NCBI GenBank assembly: GCA_964634685.1
Contig: CAZWLD010000002.1
Span: 78,491-142,490, forward strand
Source: CAZWLD01 sp964634685
GTDB taxonomy: Bacteria; Bacillota_I; Bacilli_A; Acholeplasmatales; JAEDCM01
Direction: 5' to 3'
Length of the DNA: 64,000 nucleotides
A program made the position numbers and the translations under genes. Of the stretch, positions 29,877-39,725 are shown one piece after another. The first letter of the stretch is position 1. Each line of letters starts with the position of its first letter. The notes under the pieces were generated by a model that was not told where the DNA came from, made no database searches, and was given only the letters and a program-made list of their open reading frames with translations.

Positions 29877-30398
29877 TCAGATATAATATACCTTAGCATA
29901 TTTTGTATCTGCGGCTTCAGGGAAAGTTAAAGAATTGCTCATAGAGATTATAGTCTGTCTTGGTACAAGCTGTCTATCTTTTCTTTTAGAATTTCTTGTC
30001 AAGCACTCTTCAAGAGGAGTATCCATACAAATAACAGCTACTTTATATCCACAAACGTGCTTATCAAGATTATTTTTCTGACAATCAAGAACACCAGAAA
30101 GTAATTTCATTCTTGATTTTTCATTTAAATGGGTGGCGTCCGCAAAGACATCTTTACCCATTTTAAGACCATCAAAAATTTCCTGTGTGAATTTCTTAAA
30201 TACTTCATTTTCTTTTGCAAAATAGTCATCTGTATCAGAGAGCAAAGAAAAACGAATTGCATCTCTTGATACAACAGTATAACCACAGCGGGAAGTGGTA
30301 AATTCATGTGCTCGCCGCCTCAAAAATGTTGACTTACCAGACCCAGGCAGTCCAACCATAATAAATAAAGTAGGCTCATATGCATTATAGTAACTCAT
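29877..30398 (-). CDS. polynucleotide kinase-like P-loop kinase
   Basis: 173 aa. Walker A MVGLPGSGKSTFLRR at about residues 14-28; VVSRDAIRFSLL and VFADATHLNEKSR are typical of the 5'-kinase domain of T4 Pnkp and related AAA_33 kinases; a lid RNSKRKDRQLVP follows. No phosphatase domain is attached, unlike T4 Pnkp; two separate phosphoesterases are nearby. Likely phosphorylates RNA or DNA 5' ends for the RNA ligase at 31661-32848. Ends in TGA; no TAG. Confidence 0.75.
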   Translation of the reverse strand: MSYYNAYEPTLFIMVGLPGSGKSTFLRRRAHEFTTSRCGYTVVSRDAIRFSLLSDTDDYFAKENEVFKKFTQEIFDGLKMGKDVFADATHLNEKSRMKLLSGVLDCQKNNLDKHVCGYKVAVICMDTPLEECLTRNSKRKDRQLVPRQTIISMSNSLTFPEAADTKYAKVYYI

Positions 30399-30739
30399 AA
30401 ATCACATTCCTCCACATTCTTAATCATTTTTGCGTTCCAACATCTTCCATTTACATTATTAAAACATTCTTTGTTACAAAAAGGTAAATCTTTAATTGGA
30501 ACTCTTTCTCCATTTACAAACCTACCTCTTGAAAATTCATCATAAAAATCCTGATATGTATAGCTTCCTCTTGAAGTTATTTCAACGTGATTAACTTCTT
30601 TCTGACAATGAGGACAAAATAAAACCTTTAAATGTCCGCCTTCTCTAAAATTGCCTTTAAAACGAGGGAGCGGAATGCCTCGTCTTCCGCATTCTGTGCA
30701 ATAAAATTCGCTAATTTTCATTGTGCAGGCTCTTGCCAT
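30395..30739 (-). CDS. zinc-ribbon protein (114 aa)
   Basis: Starts MARACTMKISEFYCTECG. Two zinc-ribbon pairs, CTECG and CPHCQ (about residues 14-47), and a second Cys cluster near the C-terminus (FCNKECFNN and GRCW). It overlaps the kinase by 4 nt. Nucleic-acid binding is likely, exact role unknown. No TAG. Confidence 0.5.
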   Translation of the reverse strand: MARACTMKISEFYCTECGRRGIPLPRFKGNFREGGHLKVLFCPHCQKEVNHVEITSRGSYTYQDFYDEFSRGRFVNGERVPIKDLPFCNKECFNNVNGRCWNAKMIKNVEECDL

Positions 30740-30776
30740 TACAACCAACTTCTTTCTTTTTAATTTTTCTATATAT

Positions 30777-30805
30777 ATTATATCATAATTTTATAAAAAT
30801 ATCAA
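30777..30805 (-). promoter_or_regulatory. promoter for zinc-ribbon/kinase operon
   Basis: TTGATA, 17 nt, TATAAT on the minus strand. Confidence 0.65.
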
Positions 30806-30839
30806 AAAAGAGCTTTATACGTACATATAAAGCTCTTTT
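30806..30839 (-). terminator. intrinsic terminator after membrane-protein gene
   Basis: 14-bp stem AAAAGAGCTTTATA / TATAAAGCTCTTTT, 6-nt loop, T run on the minus strand. Confidence 0.75.
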
Positions 30840-30844
30840 ATCTT

Positions 30845-31306
30845 TTATGAAATTATTTTTGAAAGTAAACTTACAATAGCTGTAAGATAGAATATATTAG
30901 CTGCTACATTTTCTATTGCTACTGTATATCCTGTCATTTTGACATTTGTTCTAAATGTGTCTATGACAGTAGTAATTAAAAAATAAAGATGAACAAACAT
31001 TGAAATAACCATTATATAGTTAATTGAAGAAATTTCTCCAATAGTAGTAATTACTGCTGTCTTATATATAAGAATATCAAATACAATAGAAATACCTACG
31101 AGGAAAAATGCTACTGCATAAAATAAACCTTGAACTGTTTGCGGGGAAAGCATAGAATATTTTTTCTGCATATCAAGCATATTATCTCGCATTGATAGTG
31201 ACATATCAATAGCTTTCTTCCTGTTAAAAGCTGTAGGAATTGATTTAATGCTTGAACATAAATGAAGCGCCGCCAAAATTAAAACTACAATTTCCATTAC
31301 CATCAT
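30845..31306 (-). CDS. four-helix integral membrane protein (153 aa)
   Basis: Four hydrophobic segments: EIVVLILAALHLC near the N-terminus, LFYAVAFFLVGISIVFDILI, INYIMVISMFVHLYFLITTV, and NIFYLTAIVSLLSKIIS at the end; a charged loop lies between helices 1 and 2. Monocistronic, with its own promoter and terminator, no TAG. No recognised family; a membrane-level host-takeover or exclusion function is possible but unproven. Confidence 0.55.
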   Translation of the reverse strand: MMVMEIVVLILAALHLCSSIKSIPTAFNRKKAIDMSLSMRDNMLDMQKKYSMLSPQTVQGLFYAVAFFLVGISIVFDILIYKTAVITTIGEISSINYIMVISMFVHLYFLITTVIDTFRTNVKMTGYTVAIENVAANIFYLTAIVSLLSKIIS

Positions 31307-31338
31307 AGATATCTTCTCCTTTTTTATTTTCTATATAT

Positions 31339-31367
31339 ATTATAACATATATTTTATAAAAAATAAA
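31339..31367 (-). promoter_or_regulatory. promoter for membrane-protein gene
   Basis: TTTATT, 17 nt, TATAAT with extended -10, minus strand. Confidence 0.55.
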
Positions 31368-31399
31368 GGTTATCTCTTTTATTAAGATAACCTTTATTT
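31361..31399 (-). terminator. terminator after Crh-like gene
   Basis: 15-bp stem AAATAAAGGTTATCT / AGATAACCTTTATTT with T runs on both sides, so it could work in both directions. Confidence 0.7.
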
Positions 31400-31402
31400 T
31401 TT

Positions 31403-31639
31403 TTACTGCTCTACTATAAAAGACTGGATAAAATTATGAAATTCTTCCAAATCACTAGGATAAGAAACTGTTACACCTTTAGAGGTATCAAGAGACAGTA
31501 CTCCAAGAAGCGATGTTGCTTCTACAATTTGCCTACCCTGAGAAAGAAGGATGTCTCCTTTATGCTTCTCAAGGCGGGTTGCCGCATTTACAAAGTCAGT
31601 AATATCCTTCAGTCTATCTAAGACAATAAAATTAGTCAT
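31403..31639 (-). CDS. HPr/Crh-like phosphocarrier-fold protein (78 aa)
   Basis: ATG at 31639 with AAAGGAG upstream. Residues 14-70 match the HPr fold pattern (FVNAATRLEKHKGDILLSQG then EATSLLGVLSLDTSKGVTVS). The region where HPr carries its active-site His (GLHARPA) has no His here, while the Ser of the HPr regulatory site (TSLLGVL, equivalent to Ser46) is kept. That combination is known from Crh, the CcpA cofactor. It may therefore interfere with carbon catabolite control rather than transfer phosphate. No TAG. Ends 18 nt... before the terminator. Confidence 0.6.
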   Translation of the reverse strand: MTNFIVLDRLKDITDFVNAATRLEKHKGDILLSQGRQIVEATSLLGVLSLDTSKGVTVSYPSDLEEFHNFIQSFIVEQ

Positions 31640-31660
31640 AATCGACTCTCCTTTCATTTA

Positions 31661-32848
31661 TTAAGAATGATATTTAAGTATGAATTCAGGTGATACACAT
31701 TTAAAAGAAGATTTTCCATCTATTGAACGGAATACGACTCCTTCTCTCATACCGTTATCAATAACAGATTTTGTTCCATTTACATAAGCTCTAAGCTCTT
31801 CTATGGTTGCGGGAAGAATTATACCACCATAAGAAAGAATAGGGACACAAGGGATTCCGAGAGGCTTAAGAATTGCCGTCATTTCTGAGGGGTTAAATCT
31901 CTGCACTTCACCATTTTTGTATCCATAGATAAGATTAAATGCTGCGAAATCGTGGTCTTTCATACCATAGTCTCTCTTCTGAATGCCTGCTCCATAAGTT
32001 TCTCCCTGAAGAGTAACATATTCTACATCTTTGCGGGTTGCGAGAATATTCCGAAGAATATTTTCTACGTTATACTTTTTACCCATTTCAAGATAAACAT
32101 TTGTATCATAATAACAAGCCTTATTTGGATTATCAAAGACTACATTTCTAGAGCAAACTCTATAATCTATTTTACCCATTGCCGCACGCTTCATTGTAAA
32201 AGTGGTAGATGTGCCATCTATCTTTTCGGTAGGAATCCAAAGCTGATGTATATTATCAAGAATCCAAGGCATATTTTCTATACGCTCTTCATCTGTCTTT
32301 TTAACCCAGTCAGGCCAAGCACTTTTTCTATCCTTCTTCTTACCAAAGAAGAAAAACATTATATTTCTACCAAGTTTATACTGCATAATTTTCTTTACAA
32401 GAGGATTTGAAAAAAGCTTGGGCTTGCGCTGTGCCATTTTCTTAAATTTATCCTCAGAATTAGCTTTTCTTTTGTTATCTTCTTCAACAGAATAAGTTAC
32501 TTTAAGAACATCTGTAAGGTCTGCGTGAATTACGGGGGGAAGTTTATAATCAGCACCAAATGCGGAAAAAGGAAGTGCAAGACCCTGAGAAATAACTTTA
32601 AACTTGTTAAGTTTCATAGTCTTTACCTTATAATCCTTAGACTCCATAAAAGCAGACCAATCTGCAGCAGGAAGCTTTGAGTCAATTTCAAAATAAACGC
32701 AAAGGTCTCCATCTTCAAATTCGCCTTTTTTTGCAATACAAGTCCAACCGTTGATGCCGATAAGTTCAATATTATCCGCACCTTCAATAGGCTTTACCCA
32801 AGCAATTTTCTCAACATATGCAAGTGCTCTTTTACCGTTAATAAGCAT
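31661..32848 (-). CDS. RNA ligase of the DraRnl/DRB0094 type
   Basis: 395 aa. N-terminal OB-fold module (VEKIAWVKPIEGADNIELIG, GDLCVYFEIDS), then the nucleotidyltransferase domain with the adenylated Lys in PTEKIDGTSTTFT; downstream VTLQGETYGAG and EGVVFRS match motifs IIIa-IV, and the last residues FKCVSPEFILKY carry a motif V-like Lys. ATG at 32848 is chosen over the longer frame because that lies in the promoter. Seals RNA nicks, most plausibly cleaved tRNAs, together with the kinase at 29877-30398. No TAG. Confidence 0.85.
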   Translation of the reverse strand: MLINGKRALAYVEKIAWVKPIEGADNIELIGINGWTCIAKKGEFEDGDLCVYFEIDSKLPAADWSAFMESKDYKVKTMKLNKFKVISQGLALPFSAFGADYKLPPVIHADLTDVLKVTYSVEEDNKRKANSEDKFKKMAQRKPKLFSNPLVKKIMQYKLGRNIMFFFFGKKKDRKSAWPDWVKKTDEERIENMPWILDNIHQLWIPTEKIDGTSTTFTMKRAAMGKIDYRVCSRNVVFDNPNKACYYDTNVYLEMGKKYNVENILRNILATRKDVEYVTLQGETYGAGIQKRDYGMKDHDFAAFNLIYGYKNGEVQRFNPSEMTAILKPLGIPCVPILSYGGIILPATIEELRAYVNGTKSVIDNGMREGVVFRSIDGKSSFKCVSPEFILKYHS

Positions 32849-32885
32849 AAATACCAATCCTTCTTTCTTTTCATTTTCTATATAT

Positions 32886-32914
32886 ATTATATCATATATT
32901 TTTATAAAAATCAA
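32886..32914 (-). promoter_or_regulatory. promoter for RNA ligase
   Basis: TTGATT, 17 nt, TATAAT on the minus strand; back-to-back with a plus-strand promoter at 32930-32958. Confidence 0.65.
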
Positions 32915-32929
32915 TAAATAGATTTTGAT

Positions 32930-32958
32930 TTGACTTTATAAGGAATATATGTTATAAT
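32930..32958 (+). promoter_or_regulatory. only plus-strand copy of the promoter family
   Basis: TTGACT, 17 nt, TATAAT with extended -10 (TGTTATAAT) on the plus strand. The first plus-strand gene is 680 nt away at 33640; transcription would cross the 32986-33381 gene in antisense. Confidence 0.5.
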
Positions 32959-32985
32959 AATTATAATAAAGATAAATATATGAAA

Positions 32986-33381
32986 TTATTTATATAAATA
33001 TTTATAAGATAATAATATAGCATTATGATAATTATAATAAGGTAAAGTATATTCCTTTACAGTACATAATGTTTCTGGATTGTTATAATCATAATCTAAA
33101 TCGTGCTCCCAATTATAATCTGCGTAAGTGCTTAATTGAGAAGTAATAATATTTTTATTGATTTCAAATTTACATAAAACTTCTTCTGTTACAATACCTG
33201 TTAAAAAGTCTAAACATTCAATAGGAGATAAATGAAAAATGTTATTTTTCCAAGAAATAACTTTAGTTTTTTCAGATAAAAAACATACGCAATTACAATT
33301 CCATCTACCTGTTGGATAAATAGTTTGATAATTTAAATATTTATTAAATTCTATATAACTCATATACCTATAAAATATCAT
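32986..33381 (-). CDS. hypothetical protein (131 aa)
   Basis: Starts MIFYRYMSYIEFNKYLNYQT, with a stretch WNCNCVCFLSEKTKVISW. The opening recalls proteins with an ADP-ribosyltransferase-like or DUF-type N-terminus (compare the MIFYHGTTDF start of the gene at 58697-58990), but no catalytic set can be pointed out. Own promoter at 33412-33440. Ends in TAA. Antisense to transcription from 32930. Confidence 0.5.
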   Translation of the reverse strand: MIFYRYMSYIEFNKYLNYQTIYPTGRWNCNCVCFLSEKTKVISWKNNIFHLSPIECLDFLTGIVTEEVLCKFEINKNIITSQLSTYADYNWEHDLDYDYNNPETLCTVKEYTLPYYNYHNAILLSYKYLYK

Positions 33382-33411
33382 TTATTATCTCTCCTTATCT
33401 CTTATATATTT

Positions 33412-33440
33412 ATTATATCATATATTTATTAAAAAATCAA
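33412..33440 (-). promoter_or_regulatory. promoter for 32986-33381 gene
   Basis: TTGATT, 17 nt, TATAAT on the minus strand. Confidence 0.65.
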
Positions 33441-33639
33441 TAAGGTTAATTTTATTTAATCATTTTATATAAATTTTTAAATAATAAAAAGAAGAGCTTA
33501 TTTATATGGAATTAAAAGTTATTATGATTACTATAGATACTTAATTTAAAATGTATTATTTAAAGATTAATTGGTTGATTATCTTTAATTATTTTATTTA
33601 TTTTTTTAAATATAAAAGAAAAAGGAGATGATTTTACAA
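33441..33639 (+). other. AT-rich leader of the plus-strand tail-lysis operon
   Basis: No gene seen. Very AT-rich region that must hold the translation start signals of the plus-strand block; AAATATAAAAG lies 9 nt before the AAAGGAG of the first gene. A similar AATATAAAAATAGGAG string precedes the other tail operon on the minus strand (near 58350), so both might carry a late-type -10 (TATAAA). This is a weak observation. Confidence 0.3.
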
Positions 33640-35784
33640 ATGGCTAAGTTAAAACCTATAATTACAACGCAAGAAAAATTAGATACAATTGATATTAAAG
33701 AAGGATAGCTTATTTGTGTTAAAGATTCTAATTCAATTTATATTGATACAGATACAGAAAGATTAGAATATACTTTACCAAGAGTTTTAAATTATTTATC
33801 AAGCGGTGCAAGTATTTCTATTGGTGGATCCAATACAATAGAAAGAGATGGTTGTGTAATATTAGGTAGTGAAAATACAGCGTCTTCTGATAAAGTATTT
33901 ATTTTAGGACAAAAAAATATTGCATCAGGAGTAAATTCCGTTGCTGAAGGTCAAGGTAATACAGCTTCGGGAATTTGTTCTCATGCTGAAGGTCAAGGAA
34001 ATACAGCTTCGGGATAGGCTTCTCATGTATAGAATGCAGGAAATATCGCAAGTGGTAAATACTCAACTGCATTAGGAACAGCCGCAAAAGCTATTGGGAA
34101 TACATCTCTAGCTTTTTGCGGAACTGCAGAAGGATAGAGTAGTATAGCTTTACTACCAGGTTCTACTGCTCAAGGTGATTACTCAGTTGCTATTGGCGAA
34201 GGAGCAAAAACAACTAGTTCAGCAAACAGTTCGATAGCTATAGGAGCTGGAGCTCAAGCTAATTCACCATATTCTTTTGTATTTGGTGGTGGAGCTAAAT
34301 CAGAAGGTAATGGATATAGTGTTGTTTTAGGCAACGGTTCTACTTCTTATAATGGCGCAAAAATAATTGGAGATGGAAATACTGCATATGGTTCTAATAC
34401 TATTGCTTTAGGCAATGGAATTAATACTCATAATAGCAATGTTCCTGTAATTGGTAATGGAAATGTTCTTCCAGAAGATGTTACAAGCGCAATTATTATA
34501 GGAAATCATGGCGGTGGAGATTATTTAACAGAAATTACGAATAATTGTATTAATATAGGATTTTCAAATAAAATTATTGGAAAAGGATTAGCCTATGGTC
34601 AAGGATTAAAAGTTACTAAAGATTCTGAAATTGCTATAGGTAAATATAATTTATCTAATGATGATATAGTCTTTTCAATAGGTAATGGAATCGACAATGA
34701 TAATCGTTTAAATATTTTTACTATCTATAATGATGGTAAAGTAGAATCTAGTTCTTTTATAGGAGCTTCTATTACAAATTGGCAATCAAATTATTTATAT
34801 AAAATAAATGAATTAGTAGTATATAATAATATTTTATATCAGTGTAATATAAATCATACTTCTTTGGAAACTTTTGAGGAAAATAAGTGGACTATTTTAT
34901 TATCTGCAAAAGATGACTCTTTTAATTTTAATGATTTATCTACTGCAATGACAACAGGTATTTAGAGTGGTATTAGAGTTATTGCAGATGAAGAAAATGA
35001 GCGTTTTAATTTTGAAGTAACTGGTATCCCCGCTATTGCTATTGATAGTGATGGATATTGGACTATTAATGGAGAGCGTGGAGAAAATCCTACTAAAGCA
35101 CAAGGAAATGACGGTTTTACTCCATCTATAACGACTTCTGAAATTGAAAATGGAGTAACTGTTACTATTGCTAATAAAGAAGGAACAATCTCAACAAATA
35201 TTCTAAATGGAGAGGATGGCTTTAGTCCGTCTGCAAAAGTTTCATCTATTGAAAATGGAGTAAATATTGAAATTATTGATAAAGATGGTACTACAACTGC
35301 TAACGTTTTAAACGGTTTAGATGGTATAACACCACATATAGATGATTTAACTAAAAATTGGTTTATAGGAGAAACTAATACAGGTGTAAAAGCAGAAAGT
35401 TCTATTGAAATTAATGCTGATTGTGCAATTTTATATGCAACTTTCTTAGCTAGCGGGTGGAGTGAAACTGCTCCTTATACTTAGACAGTACTTGTTAATG
35501 GAATTAATGAAAATAATGTACCTATTGTTGATATCAGCTATTCAGAAGACTCGTCTTTATGGAAAAATGAATATCAATCTTTTTCTAATTTAACTAAAAT
35601 TGAAACTATAAATGGAAGTATTATTGGAACTTGTTTAAATAGCAAACCTATATATGATTTTACCGTTAAATTAAAAATTGCAGGAGATATTACATATGAC
35701 ACAGTTATTTCTAAAGAAGAATTTAATACTACAATAGGAAATATTAATACTATTCTTGCAAGTGTTACGGGGGGTGTTGAATAA
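33640..35784 (+). CDS. tail fibre with YadA/hemagglutinin-like head repeats
   Basis: 714 aa with six TAG codons (33706, 34015, 34030, 34135, 34963, 35482); an in-frame ATG at 33628 lies closer to AAAGGAG. Residues 60-330 consist of about 14-residue repeats (NTASGICSHAEGQG, SIAIGAGAQANSP) that form beta-roll trimers in YadA heads, then a chitin-binding-like YKINELVVYNNILYQCN segment, then GEDGFSP/GLDGITP collagen-like linkers. Likely receptor-binding or side fibre. The next gene starts inside its stop (TAATG). Confidence 0.82.
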
Positions 35785-36395
35785 TGGCTACTACGGCAGA
35801 TTATCTGAATAAACTTATTTCTCAAAAGAATACTCTTGCTGATAATCTTGTGACTAAGGGTATAACTGCTACTCACGATGAGACATTAGAAACACTCATT
35901 CCTAAAGTATTGGAGATAAGTGGCGAAAGCGTCGCCGATAATTGGAATTTATATCACGACCCTGACCCTTATAATTTTTATAGTAACATTAAAAATACAA
36001 CTGGCTACAATGGCGGTGGGTACAATTTTTCGGGTAACATACCGAATATTTTTGGTATATATCAAAGTCTATCAGGTTATAATATAACACATTCATATGC
36101 TGTAGATTTTACAAGTATATCAAAAATCATCATAAACGGGATAACAAAATCAAATATAGATGGATTGACTTCAACGGCGTATTGCTGTATTTCAAATCAA
36201 GAATTATCTGAAATGACTGAAGATTGGGTTGTTATTAATCAATCTGTCGGCACTACAGAATCAGAATTTTCGGCAGAAATCGACTGTGCTACTATTACGG
36301 GAAATAATTACATCTATTTATCAATTCTGCATGGTACCGAAAATAGTGGATATACATCATATTTGTATATTAAGAGCATCGAATTTATTAGGTAA
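35784..36395 (+). CDS. tail/baseplate-associated protein (203 aa)
   Basis: Starts MATTADYLNKLISQKNTLAD followed by a segment ending HDETLETLIPKVLEI, an N-terminal module common in tail-region proteins of Clostridia phages and prophages, where it precedes variable adhesion domains. The C-terminal domain is beta-rich and ends SYLYIKSIEFIR. No TAG and a clearly higher GC than its neighbours, suggesting recent acquisition from a phage using the standard code. Confidence 0.6.
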   Translation: MATTADYLNKLISQKNTLADNLVTKGITATHDETLETLIPKVLEISGESVADNWNLYHDPDPYNFYSNIKNTTGYNGGGYNFSGNIPNIFGIYQSLSGYNITHSYAVDFTSISKIIINGITKSNIDGLTSTAYCCISNQELSEMTEDWVVINQSVGTTESEFSAEIDCATITGNNYIYLSILHGTENSGYTSYLYIKSIEFIR

Positions 36396-36455
36396 TGACT
36401 ATATGAAAAATCAATAAAAATAGCATTATAAGTGAACAAAAAAGGAGGAAATCTT

Positions 36456-37550
36456 TTGGCAGATTGTTTTATTATTAAAAAAGGTATTTCAGAAAATGAA
36501 TCTGGTATTAGACCTATTGATAATACAGGAATTCCAATTGGAGATGTTATAGTTCCAAATAATGTTACATCATTAAGTCAAAAATGTTTTAAATCAAATA
36601 CTTAGATAACAAGTGTGACATTACCAAATACTTTAATACAATTTGATACAGATTGCTTTAATGAATGTATTTCATTAAATAGAATTTCAATACCAAACAA
36701 TATTTCTATTATTCCAAATAATTGTTTTTATAATTGTAAGAAATTAGTAAATATTTCATTACCAAATAATTTAGAATCAATTGGAAGCTCTGCATTTTAT
36801 TATTGTTCTGCATTAAAAACAATTAATATTCCAATTACTTGCACTTCTATAAATGGTTAGGCTTTTAGATATTGTACAAAATTAACAAATATAATATTTG
36901 AAGAAGGAAGTAAATGTGCATTTGGTACAAACTGTTTTGAACATTGTAGCTCTCTTACTAATGAACATGTTCCGTATATACTTTCTCATGCTAAAACTAT
37001 TAGTACTGGTTTATTTAGTTATTGTACTGGTTTAACTGAAGTAGAAGCTAAATATTCTTGGCACAGTATGTTTTCGTATTGTACTAATTTAATTAAAGCA
37101 GCAATTCTTGGGGGAGGGTCGTCAAAAAATACTGGAAATGAGATATTTTATGGTTGTACTGCTCTTGAAGAGGCGCAAATATAGAATAATAACATTGAAA
37201 CAATTGGGACAAGAGTGTTTTATAATTGCACTTCATTGAAAAAGGTATTTTTACCTTCGACCATAATTGCTGATACTTCAAACAGTTTAACTTCAACATC
37301 AAGCTCATATTATATTTTTTATAATTGTAAAGCTCTTGAAGAGGTTCAGCTTGGACAAGATTGGAATATGTCTCTTAGACTTGATGTGTCAACTAATCTT
37401 ACGGTTGATAGTATGGTTGCTATGTTTAACTCATTAAAAGATTTAACAGATGATACGGCTAAGACACTTACTCTTGGCAGTACAAATCTTGCAAAGCTGA
37501 CTGATGAACAAAAAGCTATTGCAATCAATAAGAATTGGACTTTAGCATAA
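36456..37550 (+). CDS. BspA-type leucine-rich repeat protein
   Basis: 364 aa. TTG start at 36456 behind AAGGAGGAAATC; three TAG codons (36603, 36858, 37182). Tandem about 23-residue LRR_5 repeats (NCFYNCKKLVNISLPNNLES, SAFYYCSALKTINIP, VFYNCTSLKKVFLP). The last 100 residues (SMVAMFNSLKDLTDDTAKTL) switch to TAG-free, higher-GC sequence. BspA-like repeats act in adhesion; in a tail operon they suggest receptor binding. Confidence 0.75.
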
Positions 37551-37562
37551 GGCGGTGACAAT

Positions 37563-37784
37563 ATGACTATTGAGATCGAAAATAAGTTTACTGTTATTAC
37601 AGCTGATACAGGGAATGTGTTTAGAAGTAAAATCAGTGGAGATGTATTGACCGATAGGTTATATCTCGGCTGTAATGATAGTGCCGACAATTATGAGGAA
37701 ATAAGCGAGGTGGAAACCTATGCAGAAGCAGAAAATGATACAGAGCAAACAAAAGAAACTGAGTACGAAAATGGAGTTCAGTAA
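37563..37784 (+). CDS. small tail-operon protein (73 aa)
   Basis: ATG at 37563 after GGCGGTG. Begins MTIEIENKFTVITADTGNVF, with an acidic tail rich in Glu. A small gene of this type usually sits between tail fibre and a small membrane protein in Firmicutes phages. TAG-free and higher GC. It overlaps the start of the next frame by 65 nt. Confidence 0.55.
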   Translation: MTIEIENKFTVITADTGNVFRSKISGDVLTDRLYLGCNDSADNYEEISEVETYAEAENDTEQTKETEYENGVQ

Positions 37785-39711
37785 AAAGTGGTTAATCGGT
37801 TGTATCATTATATCAATCGTATATAATAAGAAAGAGGGTAATTTTATAAATATTAAAGAATTTAAATAGAGATAGATTAAAAGTTATATAAATAAAGAAT
37901 ATTTTAAAATTCCTGTGAAGAGCAGCAGCCAAGTGAACAAAAGAAAGAGCTATTATAAGGTAAAAATTATTTAGAAAATTAATAGCTATTTTAGTTCATT
38001 TGAGGAAAAAGTTTTGACAGATAAAACTTTTTTAGAAATCTGGAAAGAGAGTTATGAGAAAAACAAAGAAAATTCTTATGGCGGGCTTCCTGATTTAAGA
38101 CAAGGCAATTCTTTTATAGCCAAAGATTTAGAAGGAAATATAGTTGCAACTTCAACTTATTATGATTATTTTATGATAGCTGAATGTATAAAAAGAGAGA
38201 TTCTTTTTTCTCATTAGGTAGAATATTATGAAATTATAGATAAAGATTTTTGTCGGTATAATATTCAAAAATGTATTGTAAAAAATATTCAAAATGAAGA
38301 AGATATGGCTTTTATGAGAAACATAATAAGAAAATTAGGGTTTGATTCCAATAAGATTCTTTATATTTTTAATAATGGAAATATTATAGCTGAAAAAGGC
38401 TATAATAACTTTTAGCAAATTGGTTAGTATGATTTCTCTTCAGATCATTTTTAGTTCACAGATAAAAATTATTATTTAGATTATTTGACAGTTACTGCAC
38501 CACTTGCTAGCTAGGCTTGCTTTACAGAGTACGATTCTTCAGGTAATGAGTCTTATAGAGGATGGACACCAATTTTGTTTTTAAAAGAGGGAACTTATAT
38601 AATAGAAGAAATTCGTAGTTCTCCTTCTTGTGAGCTTTCAAAAAATTTAAAAATTTAGGTATCTGAAAATTTATCAATAGAGTGGAAAGAATCTATTATA
38701 GGATATATAGTTCAAAGTTTTTAGCATTTTTAGCACGACGATGGAATAATAGGTAAAGTTATTAATAAAATAATTTATGAGCCTTCTGGTATGCCTGATA
38801 CAGCCAAAAATGTAATTAAAGAAGAAATTGGTTCTTTCCATAATCTTTGTTTGACCATAAAAACATATTCTTTAAATAATTATTCTCCCATTACAGAACA
38901 AACAACGCTCATTCCTTCAATTGGCTCAGGTGAACTAAATAATCAAAAAGAAATAGACTATTAGAAAATTGGAGGATCTATTCTTGTTGCAACAAAAACA
39001 GAATATTTTGAACCAACTTTTCCTATGTATCATTATTTTTTAAATGCTGATGCATCTTGTTACTATCCTGCTTTTCCTAAAAATTTTAATTATTATATTG
39101 ATAGATATAAAAACAGATATTATGGAACTAACCCAAGCTCTATTGTTGAAGATAATGAACCTTATTGTACAATGATAAGTTTTCATTTAAGGAGAAACAG
39201 AGGAGAAAATCCGAAAGATGAACAAGAATTTTTTAATTAGCTTCCATCCATAGCAGAGATTGAAAAAACAATTTTGAAATATGATGCTGATAGATGGGTC
39301 CTTAATACCACGGATGCTTTTGTTAATAATTATTTTGGCTTAACTGTCAATTCTTATCATACCGATTATGCTCCTCAACTTTTTAACGCAGAAGATAAAG
39401 CAATAACGTGTTTTGAAGATAAAGGCTATTGCCCACCTTCAGGTACAGGGACTGGCGGTTTTCGAGAAAATTGTGTTATTAAATTTTCAGAGTATAAAGA
39501 TTATGATAAAGAACTTTTTAAAAATAATTCTTTTAAGTTTAGTACACGTTTTGATGTGGATTATTTAGAAAATAAAAACATTTATAATTATAAAAATTAT
39601 GCTACCTATGGAATAAATAAAATTTTTTATCAGGAAGGCATTAAAACTGATTCTGAATTAGAGACTTTTTTATTAAAAAACTATCAAAAGTTATTCTATC
39701 AATTCAATTAA
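37720..39711 (+). CDS. large unknown protein fused to a truncated membrane-protein N-terminus
   Basis: ATG at 37720 has GAGGTGG upstream; the first 35 residues (MQKQKMIQSKQKKLSTKMEF, then SKKWLIGCIIISIVY) look like the start of a small phage membrane protein that has lost its rest. From about 37830 the frame changes character: low GC and 13 TAG codons (37867 to 39238). A second translation signal, GAGGG before an ATA codon at 37846, hints that the large part once had its own start. Total 663 aa. No known domain in the large part (motifs GYCPPSGTGTGGF, FHLRRNRGENP). It lies just before the endolysin. Confidence 0.5.
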
Positions 39712-39725
39712 AAGGAGTAATTATT

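Noticed and set aside
33899..34087. Minus-strand frame inside the first tail fibre
   Set aside because: Shadow of the repeat-rich plus-strand fibre; repeats create artificial frames.
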